From the NCBI GenBank assembly GCA_904378095.1, contig CAJFHE010000012.1, forward strand, positions 1 to 42,262: a stretch of DNA of 42,262 bases. Direction: 5' to 3'. Shown here one piece after another: positions 17,187-25,181 of this stretch. The stretch's first letter is position 1, and each line of letters starts with the position of its first letter. The position numbers were made by a program, and so were the translations under genes. The stretch comes from an uncultured Clostridia bacterium. Lineage in GTDB: Bacteria; Bacillota; Clostridia; TANB77; CAG-508. The notes beneath the pieces were generated by a model. That model was not told the origin of the DNA. It worked only from the letters and a program-made list of their open reading frames with translations, and ran no database searches.

Positions 17187-17370
17187 GCGCCTGGACGTAG
17201 TGCTTACTACGTTGACGAGGAAGAAACTTATCGAAATTTTCGGCGGATGGTTTCTTGGCATTTGGTTACTGCCACAAATATTGGCTAAAGCCTGATAGTA
17301 ATATCAGTATACAAAGCTAATAGGGTAATCTTTATTTGTAATGCTTTCTTAAAGCTACAGCCTTTGAAAA
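17187..17370 (+). ncRNA. glmS ribozyme (glucosamine-6-phosphate riboswitch)
   Basis: Self-cleaving riboswitch in the glmS leader. The conserved words AGCGCC, GTTGACGAGG, TTATCGAAATTTTCGGCGG and the P2 stem CGTAGT/ACTACG are all present in order, followed by the downstream pseudoknot domains up to about 17370. The predicted cut is between A17186 and G17187. Binding of glucosamine-6-phosphate triggers cleavage and loss of the glmS mRNA, giving feedback control of amino-sugar synthesis. The 3' boundary is approximate. Confidence 0.95.
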
Positions 17371-17452
17371 TATTATTAGTATAAATTCAATTTTTTTATG
17401 AATTTACTGTAATTTTCTCAAAATGGTTATTTATTTAAGGAGGTATTTTTTT

Positions 17453-19306
17453 ATGTGTGGTATAGTCGGATACGTTGGTAGCAAAAAGGCTACACCAATA
17501 TTAATTGATGGACTTTTAAGTCTTGAATATAGAGGTTATGATTCTGCTGGAATTGCAACTATTGAAAATGCTGGAATTAAAGTGATGAAGGATAAAGGCA
17601 GAGTTAATAATTTAAATAATTTAGATGGTATTAATGAGCTAGAAGGTACTGTGGGAATTGCACACACTAGATGGGCAACTCATGGCAAGCCTTCAAAGGA
17701 GAATGCTCACCCTCATATGGATAACAGCGGTACTTTTGCTGTTGTGCATAATGGTATTATAGAGAATTATACTGAGCTTAGAGAATTTTTAACCGAAAAA
17801 GGATACACATTTCTTTCTCAGACAGATACAGAGGTTATCCCAAATTTGATACATTATTATTACACCAATGGTCCTGTTTCTATTCTAAAAGATGAGAAGG
17901 AGAAATTCTTAGGTGCTGTGAAATCAGCTACTTATGATTTAAAAGGAAGTTATGCTATAGAGGCTATTTCCCCACTTTGTCCTGATGAGGTTATAGTTGT
18001 TAGAAAAGATAGCCCTCTTGTAATTGGTAAAGGTGATGGTGAAAACTTTATAGCTTCTGATATTCCAGCAATTTTGAAATATACAAAGGATTTCTATTTG
18101 CTAGATGATAATGAATTTGCCGTTGTTACAAAAGATTCTGTGAGATTTTTTGATAACAGCTTAGAAGAGCATAATAAAGCAATAAAAAATATTGAATGGG
18201 ATGCAAACGCTGCTGGCAAAGACGGATATGAAGATTATATGTTAAAAGAAATTTATGAGCAGCCAACTGCTATAAGAGAGACAATTGGCTCAAGATTCCG
18301 CTTAGGAGAAAAATGTTCTTTTGATGACATAGAGATTTCTAAGGAATATTTAAGCGGTATAAATAAAATATATATTGTCGCATGTGGTACAGCAATGCAT
18401 GCAGGCTTAGTTGGAAAGAATTTGATGGAGAAGTTATGCAAAATACCTACAGAAGTAGATATTGCTTCAGAATTCAGGTATAGGGACCCATTAATAGATA
18501 GTCATACATTTTGTATATACATTAGCCAATCTGGTGAAACTGCAGATACTATAGCTGCACTAAAACTTGCAAAGTCAAAAGGAGCTAAAACTTTAGCAAT
18601 TTCAAATGTTATTGGAAGCTCTATTACCAGAGAGGCAGATTACTCAATCTACACACATGCTGGACCTGAAATAGCTGTTGCATCTACAAAAGCATACACA
18701 TCTCAAGTAGTATTAATAGCAATACTTGCAATGTATTTTGCTGAAATATTAGAAAGCTGCTCAAAAGAAGAAATCGAGCAATTAAAAAATGACATGATAG
18801 ATTTACCTTCAAAAATTGAAAAAATACTAGATGACTCAGATGCAATTAAAGAATTTGCAAACAAAGTTTATACAGAAAAAGATATGTTCTTCTTAGGTCG
18901 AGGAACAGATTACAATGTTGCTTTGGAAGGCTCATTGAAATTAAAAGAAATATCATACATTCACTCTGAAGCATATGCAGCAGGTGAGCTAAAACACGGA
19001 CCTATTGCACTTATTGAAAATGGTGTTACAGTAATCGGAATTATTACTAACCCAAGCTTGGTAGAAAAATCAATTAGTAATATTCAAGAAGTTATTACTA
19101 GAGGAGCAAAAACTTTGGTAATTACAAATCAAATATTGCCAAATGCACATTTTGATTATGTTATAAATATACCTGAAACAAATCCTTTAATCTCACCTAT
19201 TTTATCTGTAATCCCTATGCAACTTCTTGCTTACTACATCTCCAAGTTCAAAGGTTTAGATGTAGATAAACCAAGAAACCTTGCAAAATCAGTTACTGTA
19301 GAGTAG
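17453..19306 (+). CDS. glmS: Glutamine-fructose-6-phosphate aminotransferase
   Basis: The 617-residue enzyme makes glucosamine-6-phosphate for peptidoglycan. The start is MCGIVGYVG at 17453, because the catalytic cysteine must follow the initiator Met; AAGGAGG lies just upstream, and the in-frame ATG at 17423 would add 10 residues. Residues 1-240 form the glutaminase domain (YRGYDSAG, HTRWATHG), followed by two SIS sugar-isomerase domains (ISQSGETADT, AVASTKAYT) and the standard end NLAKSVTVE. Controlled by the ribozyme upstream. A 26-bp hairpin follows the stop codon directly. Confidence 0.98.
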   Translation: MCGIVGYVGSKKATPILIDGLLSLEYRGYDSAGIATIENAGIKVMKDKGRVNNLNNLDGINELEGTVGIAHTRWATHGKPSKENAHPHMDNSGTFAVVHNGIIENYTELREFLTEKGYTFLSQTDTEVIPNLIHYYYTNGPVSILKDEKEKFLGAVKSATYDLKGSYAIEAISPLCPDEVIVVRKDSPLVIGKGDGENFIASDIPAILKYTKDFYLLDDNEFAVVTKDSVRFFDNSLEEHNKAIKNIEWDANAAGKDGYEDYMLKEIYEQPTAIRETIGSRFRLGEKCSFDDIEISKEYLSGINKIYIVACGTAMHAGLVGKNLMEKLCKIPTEVDIASEFRYRDPLIDSHTFCIYISQSGETADTIAALKLAKSKGAKTLAISNVIGSSITREADYSIYTHAGPEIAVASTKAYTSQVVLIAILAMYFAEILESCSKEEIEQLKNDMIDLPSKIEKILDDSDAIKEFANKVYTEKDMFFLGRGTDYNVALEGSLKLKEISYIHSEAYAAGELKHGPIALIENGVTVIGIITNPSLVEKSISNIQEVITRGAKTLVITNQILPNAHFDYVINIPETNPLISPILSVIPMQLLAYYISKFKGLDVDKPRNLAKSVTVE

Positions 19307-19309
19307 TGG

Positions 19310-19365
19310 AACAAGAGGACGGTCCCTATGTTCCATTTCTGGAACATAGGGACCGTCCTCTTGTT
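19310..19365. repeat. R4 palindrome, copy 2, acting as glmS terminator
   Basis: A 26-bp perfect stem (19310-19335 with 19340-19365) and a TTTC loop, followed by TTGTTT. It contains GTTCCATTTCTGGAAC and GGACGGTCCC words shared with the 14185 copy. It starts 3 bases after the glmS stop and also faces the bofA end, so it can serve both genes. Confidence 0.88.
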
Positions 19366-19400
19366 TTGTTTGATATGAATTTTGCCTTTTTATGTAAAAA

Positions 19401-19679
19401 CTATACAATAAATTTTAACCGCAGTATAATTTTTAGTACCACAAGCAATGCCGCTCCTGGGACTCCCAACAATCCTACTATAATTGCAGTCAAAAGATTT
19501 AAACCAATGTGGAATCCAAAATTCATTCCCACCAGATTTATAATATATATTAGAATTCCACCTAAAACAGAATTTATAACTAACTTTAAAATACTTTTAA
19601 GTGGTATGATAAATATCTTACCAAATATAAATAAAAAAATTATACATGCTAAAAATGTGATTACTGTATTTAAATCCAT
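19401..19679 (-). CDS. bofA: BofA family sporulation protein
   Basis: The 92-residue membrane protein is related to BofA, which holds the pro-sigma-K protease inactive during sporulation. Hydrophobic N-terminal helix VITFLACIIFLFIFGKIF, then the family core LKLVINSVLGGILIYIINLV, and the end IVGLLGVPGAALLVVLKII. Start 19679 (MDLNTV) is preferred, since the upstream in-frame ATG at 19736 adds a charged, unconserved stretch. It follows the YaaL gene, as in Bacillus recR-yaaL-bofA, though recR is not in this stretch. Confidence 0.88.
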   Translation of the reverse strand: MDLNTVITFLACIIFLFIFGKIFIIPLKSILKLVINSVLGGILIYIINLVGMNFGFHIGLNLLTAIIVGLLGVPGAALLVVLKIILRLKFIV

Positions 19680-19803
19680 ATTTATTATCAGCCCTCTCCC
19701 ATAATCTAATTTTACAATAAAAGTTTCAATTCGCAATACAATACAATATTATGACTTACTAATAAATATGAATTATTTTGGACAAATATGCTTGTTTATT
19801 TTT

Positions 19804-20079
19804 CTATGCTTTATTCTTCCTTATATAAATTTCATTTATCATGTCTAGCACAATTCCTTTTTTCTGCGCCTTTTTCATTAAATAATCTAACTTTGTTTGA
19901 TTAGCCTTTATTTGATATGAGTAATAATCAATAAGCCCCTCTTCTGCATATTCGAAGTTCTTGTGTGCAGAGTCCAATTCGTTTTTTGTCTTAATAATAC
20001 TTACAATAAGCTCTAAATTTTTCTCATCTTCAGACTTGTCCTCAATTTTGTTTTCTCTTACATACTCTTCATATGACAT
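19804..20079 (-). CDS. yaaL: YaaL-like protein (DUF2508)
   Basis: The 91-residue helical, charged protein is of unknown function. The segment IKTKNELDSAHKNFEYAEEG then LIDYYSYQIKANQTKLDYLM matches DUF2508. Its place directly upstream of bofA is the conserved Firmicutes arrangement and supports the call. GGAGG 6 bases before ATG 20079 fixes the start; the ATG at 20100 lies ahead of that ribosome site. The region upstream has TTGACA at about 20123-20128 on the minus strand. Confidence 0.85.
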   Translation of the reverse strand: MSYEEYVRENKIEDKSEDEKNLELIVSIIKTKNELDSAHKNFEYAEEGLIDYYSYQIKANQTKLDYLMKKAQKKGIVLDMINEIYIRKNKA

Positions 20080-20152
20080 AATTTTCCTCCACTCAAACAT
20101 AATTTATTACCATTATATGCAAAAATGTCAAAATTATGCATAATAGCATCTA

Positions 20153-20326
20153 TAGGAGGCAAACTTGTTTAATAGTATTAAAGTTTGATATGTCCTGCAA
20201 CGGTAGTTATATTTAAATAATCTCACTCCGTCCCGACGGAGCTCCCTGCTCCGTTCGATTATTTAAATATAAACTCCCTGCGCGGACTTTAAGTAAATCT
20301 ATACTATTAAACAAGTTTGCCTCCTA
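20153..20326. repeat. 174-bp inverted-repeat element, unknown
   Basis: Perfect 25-bp terminal inverted repeats (20153-20177 and 20302-20326, starting TAGGAGGCAAACTTG). A second stem of 17-18 bp (20206-20222 with 20257-20274) and an apical hairpin ACGGAGC-TCCCT-GCTCCGT (20236-20254) follow inside. The interior has GTCC/GGAC pairings. No ORF. It lies in the divergent gap between yaaL and serS, upstream of and separate from the serS promoter. Either a MITE-like DNA element or a structured RNA; no target-site duplication is clear. It shares CTCCGTCCC with the R2 loop. Confidence 0.85.
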
Positions 20327-20361
20327 GGTATTACCTATTACATAGAATTGCAGTAATATTA

Positions 20362-20390
20362 TTGATATTTTTCCAATTTGGTGGTAAAAT
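20362..20390 (+). promoter_or_regulatory. Promoter of serS-ysxC
   Basis: TTGATA (20362-20367), 17 bases, TAAAAT (20385-20390). The short leader leaves no room for a T-box. Confidence 0.75.
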
Positions 20391-20420
20391 AAGTCATGTG
20401 AAAGTTCAAGGAGGATAAAT

Positions 20421-21722
20421 ATGATAGATATTAAATTTTTAAGAGAAAATCCTGATGCAGTTAAGGAAAACATTAAGAAAAAGTTTCAAGATTACAAATT
20501 AGTTTTGGTAGACGAAGTATTGGAGCTTGATAAGAAAAACAGAGATGCTAAATTGAAAGGCGATGAATTGCGTAGTAAACGAAATTCACTAAGCTCTGAA
20601 ATTGGTAATCTTATGAGAAATGGCAAAAAAGATGAAGCAGAAAAAATAAAGGCTCAAGTTCAAGAAATAAATAATGAATTAGAAGAAAACGAAAAATTAG
20701 AAACAGAATATTCTGATGCAATAACAGAAAGAATGATGAAAATTCCAAATATGATACATGAATCTGTACCTATTGGTGAAGATGACAGCAAAAATGTGGA
20801 AATAGAAAAGTTTGGCGAGCCAGTTGTACCAGATTATGAAATTCCATACCATGCAGATATAATGGAAAGTTTTAATGGCTTAGACTTAGATTCTGCACGT
20901 AGAGTTGCAGGTAATGGTTTCTATTATTTGATGGGAGATATTGCAAGACTACATTCAGCAATTCTTTCTTATGCAAGGGATTTTATGATAAATAAAGGAT
21001 TTACGTATTGTATTCCACCTTTTATGATACGTAGCGATGTTGTTACAGGTGTTATGAGTTTTGAAGAAATGGATGCAATGATGTATAAAATAGAAGGCGA
21101 AGATTTATATCTAATTGGAACTAGTGAGCATTCTATGATTGGAAAATTTAAAGGTCAAATTTTGCAAAAGGCTGACATGCCATATACAATGACATCATAT
21201 TCTCCATGTTTTAGAAAAGAAAAAGGAGCACATGGTATAGAAGAGCGTGGTGTTTACCGTATCCATCAATTTGAGAAGCAAGAAATGATAGTTGTTTGCG
21301 AGCCAGAAGATAGTTGGAAATGGTATGATAAATTATGGTCATATACTGTAGAACTATTTAGAAGCATGGATATTCCAGTTCGTACTCTTGAATGTTGCAG
21401 TGGAGATTTGGCTGACTTGAAAGCTAAGAGTTGCGACGTAGAAGCTTGGAGTCCAAGACAAAAGAAATATTTTGAAGTTGGTAGCTGCTCTAATTTAACT
21501 GATGCTCAAGCACGTCGTTTAGGGATTAGAATAAAAGGTGAAAAAGGTAACTATTTTGCACATACTTTAAACAATACTGTTGTCGCCCCACCTCGTATGT
21601 TAATTGCATTCTTAGAAAACAATTATAATGAAGATGGTAGTGTAAATATTCCAGAAGTGCTACGTCCATACATGGGTGGAGCTGAAAAGATTGTTGGAAA
21701 GGAAAGAAAGTATGTTAATTAA
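20421..21722 (+). CDS. serS: Seryl-tRNA synthetase, divergent archaeal-like type
   Basis: The 433-residue class II synthetase charges tRNA-Ser. Residues 1-110 form the tRNA-binding coiled coil (MIDIKFLRENPDAVKENIKK). The catalytic core differs from Bacillus SerRS: TSEHSMIGKFKGQIL where TAEVPLTN-type sequence is usual, motif 2 SPCFRKEKGAHG then GVYRIHQFEKQEM, and motif 3 HTLNNTVVAPPRMLIAFLEN. TSEH, CFRKE and PEDSW recall archaeal SerRS. The essential Arg residues of motifs 2 and 3 are kept, so it should be active. AAGGAGG precedes the ATG. It overlaps ysxC by 11 bases. Confidence 0.94.
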   Translation: MIDIKFLRENPDAVKENIKKKFQDYKLVLVDEVLELDKKNRDAKLKGDELRSKRNSLSSEIGNLMRNGKKDEAEKIKAQVQEINNELEENEKLETEYSDAITERMMKIPNMIHESVPIGEDDSKNVEIEKFGEPVVPDYEIPYHADIMESFNGLDLDSARRVAGNGFYYLMGDIARLHSAILSYARDFMINKGFTYCIPPFMIRSDVVTGVMSFEEMDAMMYKIEGEDLYLIGTSEHSMIGKFKGQILQKADMPYTMTSYSPCFRKEKGAHGIEERGVYRIHQFEKQEMIVVCEPEDSWKWYDKLWSYTVELFRSMDIPVRTLECCSGDLADLKAKSCDVEAWSPRQKKYFEVGSCSNLTDAQARRLGIRIKGEKGNYFAHTLNNTVVAPPRMLIAFLENNYNEDGSVNIPEVLRPYMGGAEKIVGKERKYVN

Positions 21723-22299
21723 AAATCCGGAATTTAAAATTTCGGCAGTTAGTCCTAAGCAATATCCTGACGATGGGCTTCCTCAAATTGTATTAGTTGG
21801 GAAATCAAATGTTGGTAAATCTTCCTTTATTAATACAATGGTTAACAGGAAAAAGCTTGCTAGAACTAGTAGTGAGCCTGGTAAAACGAGACAGATTAAT
21901 TTTTATAATATGGATAATAAGTTCTATTTTGTTGATTTGCCTGGATATGGCTATAGCAAAATGTCTAAGCAGGAGCAAATTAAAGTTGGCAATTTTATTG
22001 AAGAATATTTATCTAAAAGTGCAAATATCGCTTTGATTATATTCTTAATAGATATTAGACATTCTCCAACAGAGAATGATAGATTGATGTATCGCTATAT
22101 AATAGATACTAACAAGCCTTGCATCATAGTTGCAAATAAAGCTGATAAGATTGCTGTAACCAAAGTTGATACTCAAGTTCAGAATTTGCAAGATGAATTA
22201 AATCCTTTACATGATTTATGCTTTTTTCCTTTTTCTTCCGAGAGGAAAATTTATGCTGAAAGCGTTTGGCAAAAAATAGAAGAGTATATTCATTTATAA
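21712..22299 (+). CDS. ysxC: Ribosome biogenesis GTPase YsxC/EngB
   Basis: The 195-residue essential GTPase of 50S assembly. G1 GKSNVGKSS, G2 TSSEPGKTRQINFYN, G3 DLPGYGYSK, G4 NKADK. Start 21712 (MLIKNPEFK) has GGAAAGGAAAG in the serS 3' end; the ATG at 21676 lies well inside serS with no ribosome site. Translational coupling to serS through the 11-base overlap is likely. Confidence 0.96.
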   Translation: MLIKNPEFKISAVSPKQYPDDGLPQIVLVGKSNVGKSSFINTMVNRKKLARTSSEPGKTRQINFYNMDNKFYFVDLPGYGYSKMSKQEQIKVGNFIEEYLSKSANIALIIFLIDIRHSPTENDRLMYRYIIDTNKPCIIVANKADKIAVTKVDTQVQNLQDELNPLHDLCFFPFSSERKIYAESVWQKIEEYIHL

Positions 22300-22372
22300 T
22301 TTCTTCATTAAAGCAAGTTCCTAAATAATGGGTTTTCTAGAAACATGCGTAATATGTTATTTCAAAATAACG

Positions 22373-22401
22373 TTGACTTTTTATGTAAAAAGAACTATAA
22401 T
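22373..22401 (+). promoter_or_regulatory. Promoter with CTTTTTATGTAAAAAG dyad (first paralogue)
   Basis: TTGACT (22373-22378), 17 bases, TATAAT (22396-22401). The near-palindrome CTTTTTATGTAAAAAG (22377-22392) fills the spacer. The promoter at 22847 has the same word on the opposite strand at the same place. Confidence 0.85.
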
Positions 22402-22409
22402 AGATATAT

Positions 22410-22455
22410 GTTCATTTTGAACTGTTAAGGGTTCGTTTGTTCAGAATTGAGCAAA
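22410..22455 (+). promoter_or_regulatory. Two-hairpin leader of the first paralogue
   Basis: Hairpin 1 is GTTCA-TTT-TGAAC (22410-22422). Hairpin 2 is TTTGTTC-AGAATT-GAGCAAA (22436-22455). Both hairpins recur at matching places in the leader of the second paralogue. Confidence 0.65.
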
Positions 22456-22476
22456 TAATTTTTGGAGGTGCCATTT

Positions 22477-22767
22477 ATGGCAAAGAAAGAGCAAAAATTA
22501 ATCTATTGGTTCCGGACTACAAAGGAACTAGAGAGAGCTATGCTAGCTGCTTTTCATAGCTTTACTTCTCTCAACCATGAAGTTGCCAAACGCAACCTCT
22601 TGTACTTCACTCCTTGCAATTCGCTATTGTTTGACAATAATATAATAACTGCTATTCAGCAGAATGGCGGCATTCAAGTGAGCGAAGAGGAAGCTGAGCA
22701 ATTGAAAAAAACAGCTTCTATTGAAGATGCTGTAGAGCTCATGAAAGAATGGAGCAAAATTTCTTAA
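22477..22767 (+). CDS. Small protein of unknown function, paralogue A
   Basis: The 96-residue soluble protein is not recognised. Residues 1-60 align with the 65-residue product at 22954: a YWF.TTKELERAMLAAF segment against YVF.TQENLYKAIQEAF, then L.....V.....LYF against L...V.....LYY, and a Gly near the end. A C-terminal acidic helical tail (SEEEAEQLKKTASIEDAVEL) is found only here. GGAGG lies 8 bases before ATG 22477. Codons are richer in G and C than neighbouring serS. Monocistronic, with a dyad promoter, a structured leader and a perfect terminator. Confidence 0.8.
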   Translation: MAKKEQKLIYWFRTTKELERAMLAAFHSFTSLNHEVAKRNLLYFTPCNSLLFDNNIITAIQQNGGIQVSEEEAEQLKKTASIEDAVELMKEWSKIS

Positions 22768-22804
22768 AAGATATATGCTCTAAATTTAAACCTCTTTAAC
22801 CTTC

Positions 22805-22845
22805 TGTGAGAGAGCAACTAAAGTAGTTGCTCTCTCACAATTTTT
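22805..22845 (+). terminator. Terminator of paralogue A
   Basis: TGTGAGAGAGCAACTA (22805-22820) pairs perfectly with 22824-22839 around AAG, then ATTTTTATT. It abuts the -35 box of the next promoter. Confidence 0.92.
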
Positions 22846-22846
22846 A

Positions 22847-22875
22847 TTGACTTTTTACATAAAAAGTATTATAAT
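22847..22875 (+). promoter_or_regulatory. Promoter with CTTTTTACATAAAAAG dyad (second paralogue)
   Basis: TTGACT (22847-22852), 17 bases, TATAAT (22870-22875). CTTTTTACATAAAAAG (22851-22866) is the reverse complement of the word in the 22373 promoter. Confidence 0.85.
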
Positions 22876-22883
22876 AGTTTTAT

Positions 22884-22928
22884 GTTCAATAGAACTATTT
22901 TCAGTACTATTTGTTCTAATTGGACAAA
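22884..22928 (+). promoter_or_regulatory. Two-hairpin leader of the second paralogue
   Basis: Hairpin 1 is GTTC-AATA-GAAC (22884-22895). Hairpin 2 is TTTGTTC-TAATT-GGACAAA (22910-22928). The 3' arm differs from paralogue A (GAGCAAA) but pairing is kept through G-T wobbles at different steps. Confidence 0.65.
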
Positions 22929-22953
22929 TAAATTTTAAAGGGGGCCATATAAA

Positions 22954-23151
22954 ATGGCACAAACTCGGTACGTTTTTGATACGCAGGAAAATCTATACAA
23001 GGCCATCCAAGAAGCCTTTGGTGAAGGCGAAAAAAATCTTTATGATGTAAAAGGTCTTACCTTGTATTATTCCGCTCACGGCTCAAATGTAATCGATTCT
23101 TGGCGTAGGAATGTGTTTATGACATATGGTGCTAAGGCAGAAGTGTTCTAA
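22954..23151 (+). CDS. Small protein of unknown function, paralogue B
   Basis: The 65-residue protein corresponds to the N-terminal two thirds of paralogue A (see 22477). MAQTRYVFDTQENLYKAIQE begins a likely beta-helix fold, and there is no signal peptide or membrane helix. AAAGGGGG (22938-22944 region) precedes the ATG. It has its own promoter, leader and terminator, so the two genes are separate transcription units in tandem, most simply a duplication including the promoter. Confidence 0.78.
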   Translation: MAQTRYVFDTQENLYKAIQEAFGEGEKNLYDVKGLTLYYSAHGSNVIDSWRRNVFMTYGAKAEVF

Positions 23152-23193
23152 GAGATTATCAACGTACGAAATTATGTTCCGTTTACCCTCTTA

Positions 23194-23233
23194 AAAAAGA
23201 TAGGCCAGTCAGAAATGACTGGTCTATCTTTTT
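23194..23233 (+). terminator. Terminator of paralogue B
   Basis: AAAAAGATAGGCCAGTCA (23194-23211) pairs with TGACTGGTCTATCTTTTT (23216-23233) around GAAA, with one G-T pair, followed by ATTTATT. Confidence 0.92.
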
Positions 23234-23272
23234 ATTTATTATTTTTTACTAAGATTATAAATATTTGACACT

Positions 23273-23461
23273 CTATTTTTCTTCTTTTTCAACTTTCTTA
23301 ACTATCATTTTTAATGCTTTTTGTCTTTCTATCATAATGGTATGTCCACACCCCAAGCATTTTAATTTGAAATCCACACCAACTCTAGTTATTTCCCAGA
23401 GTTTACTTCCACATGGGTGTTGCTTTTTTGTTCTTACTACATCTCCTACATTAAATTCCAT
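23273..23461 (-). CDS. DUF951 family protein (YyzM-like)
   Basis: The 62-residue small protein has the family pattern GDVVRTKKQHPCGSKLWEI then GVDFKLKCLGCGHTIMI. HPCG and CLGCG probably bind one metal ion. Found across Firmicutes; function unknown. AAAGGAATG precedes the ATG. Convergent with paralogue B and possibly cotranscribed with nothing else; an R1 palindrome lies just upstream. Confidence 0.9.
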   Translation of the reverse strand: MEFNVGDVVRTKKQHPCGSKLWEITRVGVDFKLKCLGCGHTIMIERQKALKMIVKKVEKEEK

Positions 23462-23488
23462 TTTACATCATTCCTTTAAATCTTTCTG

Positions 23489-23529
23489 TGGAACAAGGTG
23501 ACAGATTAAAATCTGTCACCTCTGCTCCA
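23489..23529. repeat. R1 palindromic repeat, copy 6
   Basis: TGGAACAAGGTGACAGATT / AATCTGTCACCTCTGCTCCA. It begins 3 bases after the gltX stop codon on the gltX transcript side and precedes the DUF951 gene. Confidence 0.85.
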
Positions 23530-23531
23530 CT

Positions 23532-25181
23532 TTATGCCTTTATAGCTTTTTCCAATCGAGCTACTACACTATCTCTTCCAAGTACTCTCATTATTTCATA
23601 CATATCTGGTGTGTTTTGTCTACCTGTTAATGCAACTCTAATAACAGTGCTTACATCACCTACATGTCCAGGGAAAGCGTCTGGATTTGCTTTAAATTCT
23701 TTTACTTCTCTTGCATATCCATGTTGTTCTGCCACATCTTTTATTTTATTAAACCATGTATCTTTGTCATCATCTATATCAAAAGTTTCTATATATGATT
23801 TTAACAATTTGTTAATTTCTTCTTTATCAGAAATTTTGCCATAATCATATGAAATATCTCTATTTAAAAATTTGTCATCATACATATATATAATTGAATT
23901 TTTTACATCTGCCCATTTTGATATATCTTTTCTTGGCTTTTTGTTTCCTCTTTCTATTCCAAATACATTTAGTGAATATTCTTTGTTTTGTAGCATTTCT
24001 GCTAATTCTTTATCATACTCTTCTGCCCATTTTAATGCATTCTCATACACTTCTTCTGCTGTCATTTTAGAAATTACTGTTTTGCCAATATCAAGTAATT
24101 TTACCATATCAAATAAAGCTCCACTAACGCTCATTTTGTTCAATTGGAAATCAAATTCATCCATATCTTTATCTGGATTTGCTCTTCTCCAATTTTCAAA
24201 TGTAGAGTTCGCTATATTTAATAAATATTCTTTTACGGCATTTGCTGGTATTCCCTCTTCTTTATAATAGCTAACTGCTGCTTCTGGGTCTTTTCTTTTA
24301 CTTAATTTACGCTTATTTCCATTATCATTTTTCATGATTGGCGAAATATGTGCATACTTTGGCGCTCTAAATCCAAGCTCTTGGAATAATTGCAAATGTA
24401 ATGGCACTGATGATAGCCATTCATCACTACGTATTACATGCGTTGTTCTCATTAAATGGTCATCAACTGCATGTGCAAAATGATATGTAGGAAGTCCATC
24501 AGATTTAATAATAATTATGTCTTGGTCATTCTCTGGGAATTCAACATTTCCTTTTATAACATCATGATGTTTTATTTTTCTATCTTCCCTACCTGGTGAT
24601 TTAAAACGAATTACGTATTTCTCACCATTTTTAATTTTTTCTGCCGCTTCTTCTACATTATAGTTTCTACATTTTGCCCACACACCATAATAGCCTGTTC
24701 TAACTTTTGCAGCTTCTTGCTTTTTTCTTGTCTCATCTAGCTCTTCTGTAGTACAGAAACATGGGTATGCCTTTCCCTGCTCTAACAAATATTTTGCAAA
24801 AGATTGATATATATCTTTTCTTAAAGATTGTTTATATGGTCCATAGTTTCCAATTTCTTCTGTATCAGATATCATTCCTTCATCTGGAGCCATATCAAAA
24901 TCTTTTAATGAATTTACTATATCAGTAACTCCATTTTCTACTTCTCTTTTTTGGTCAGTATCTTCAACTCTTAGGAAGAATACTCCATCTGTTTTTTTAG
25001 TAACTTCTCTTGCAACTAATGCTTGATAAAGTCCTCCTATATGAACAAATCCTGTTGGACTTGGTGCAAATCTAGAAACAATCGCACCTTCTGGTAAATT
25101 TCTTACTGGATATTTTTCTTCATAATATGAGATTTCCTTTGCATCTGGAAAAATCATGTCTGCTAACTCTTTGTAATTCAT
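23532..25181 (-). CDS. gltX: Glutamyl-tRNA synthetase
   Basis: The 549-residue class I synthetase, somewhat longer than the usual 480-500. The HIGH motif is APSPTGFVHIGGLYQAL (about 40-56) and the KMSKS-type loop KRKLSKRKDPEAAV. The zinc-like insertion YPCFCTTEELDETRKKQ is present. It charges tRNA-Glu, and perhaps tRNA-Gln if a GatCAB pathway exists; the anticodon-binding half cannot decide this by eye. AAAGGGG precedes the ATG. It lies 103 bases downstream of rnj. No T-box leader. Confidence 0.95.
   Translation of the reverse strand: MNYKELADMIFPDAKEISYYEEKYPVRNLPEGAIVSRFAPSPTGFVHIGGLYQALVAREVTKKTDGVFFLRVEDTDQKREVENGVTDIVNSLKDFDMAPDEGMISDTEEIGNYGPYKQSLRKDIYQSFAKYLLEQGKAYPCFCTTEELDETRKKQEAAKVRTGYYGVWAKCRNYNVEEAAEKIKNGEKYVIRFKSPGREDRKIKHHDVIKGNVEFPENDQDIIIIKSDGLPTYHFAHAVDDHLMRTTHVIRSDEWLSSVPLHLQLFQELGFRAPKYAHISPIMKNDNGNKRKLSKRKDPEAAVSYYKEEGIPANAVKEYLLNIANSTFENWRRANPDKDMDEFDFQLNKMSVSGALFDMVKLLDIGKTVISKMTAEEVYENALKWAEEYDKELAEMLQNKEYSLNVFGIERGNKKPRKDISKWADVKNSIIYMYDDKFLNRDISYDYGKISDKEEINKLLKSYIETFDIDDDKDTWFNKIKDVAEQHGYAREVKEFKANPDAFPGHVGDVSTVIRVALTGRQNTPDMYEIMRVLGRDSVVARLEKAIKA

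Noticed and set aside
17423..17452. Upstream start for glmS
   Set aside because: It would place ten residues before the catalytic cysteine, which must be next to the initiator Met, and the ribosome site lies inside that extension.
20153..20326. Classic MITE with target-site duplication
   Set aside because: No clear direct duplication flanks the 25-bp ends, so transposition is only one possibility and is not asserted.
22410..22895. GTTC..GAAC hairpins in the paralogue leaders as LexA sites
   Set aside because: The Firmicutes box is GAAC-N4-GTTC, the opposite arrangement, and the pairing at matching leader positions fits an RNA hairpin better.
22847..23050. 67-residue plus-strand ORF overlapping paralogue B
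   Set aside because: It starts inside the promoter and leader of paralogue B and has no ribosome site; it is out of frame with the convincing gene.
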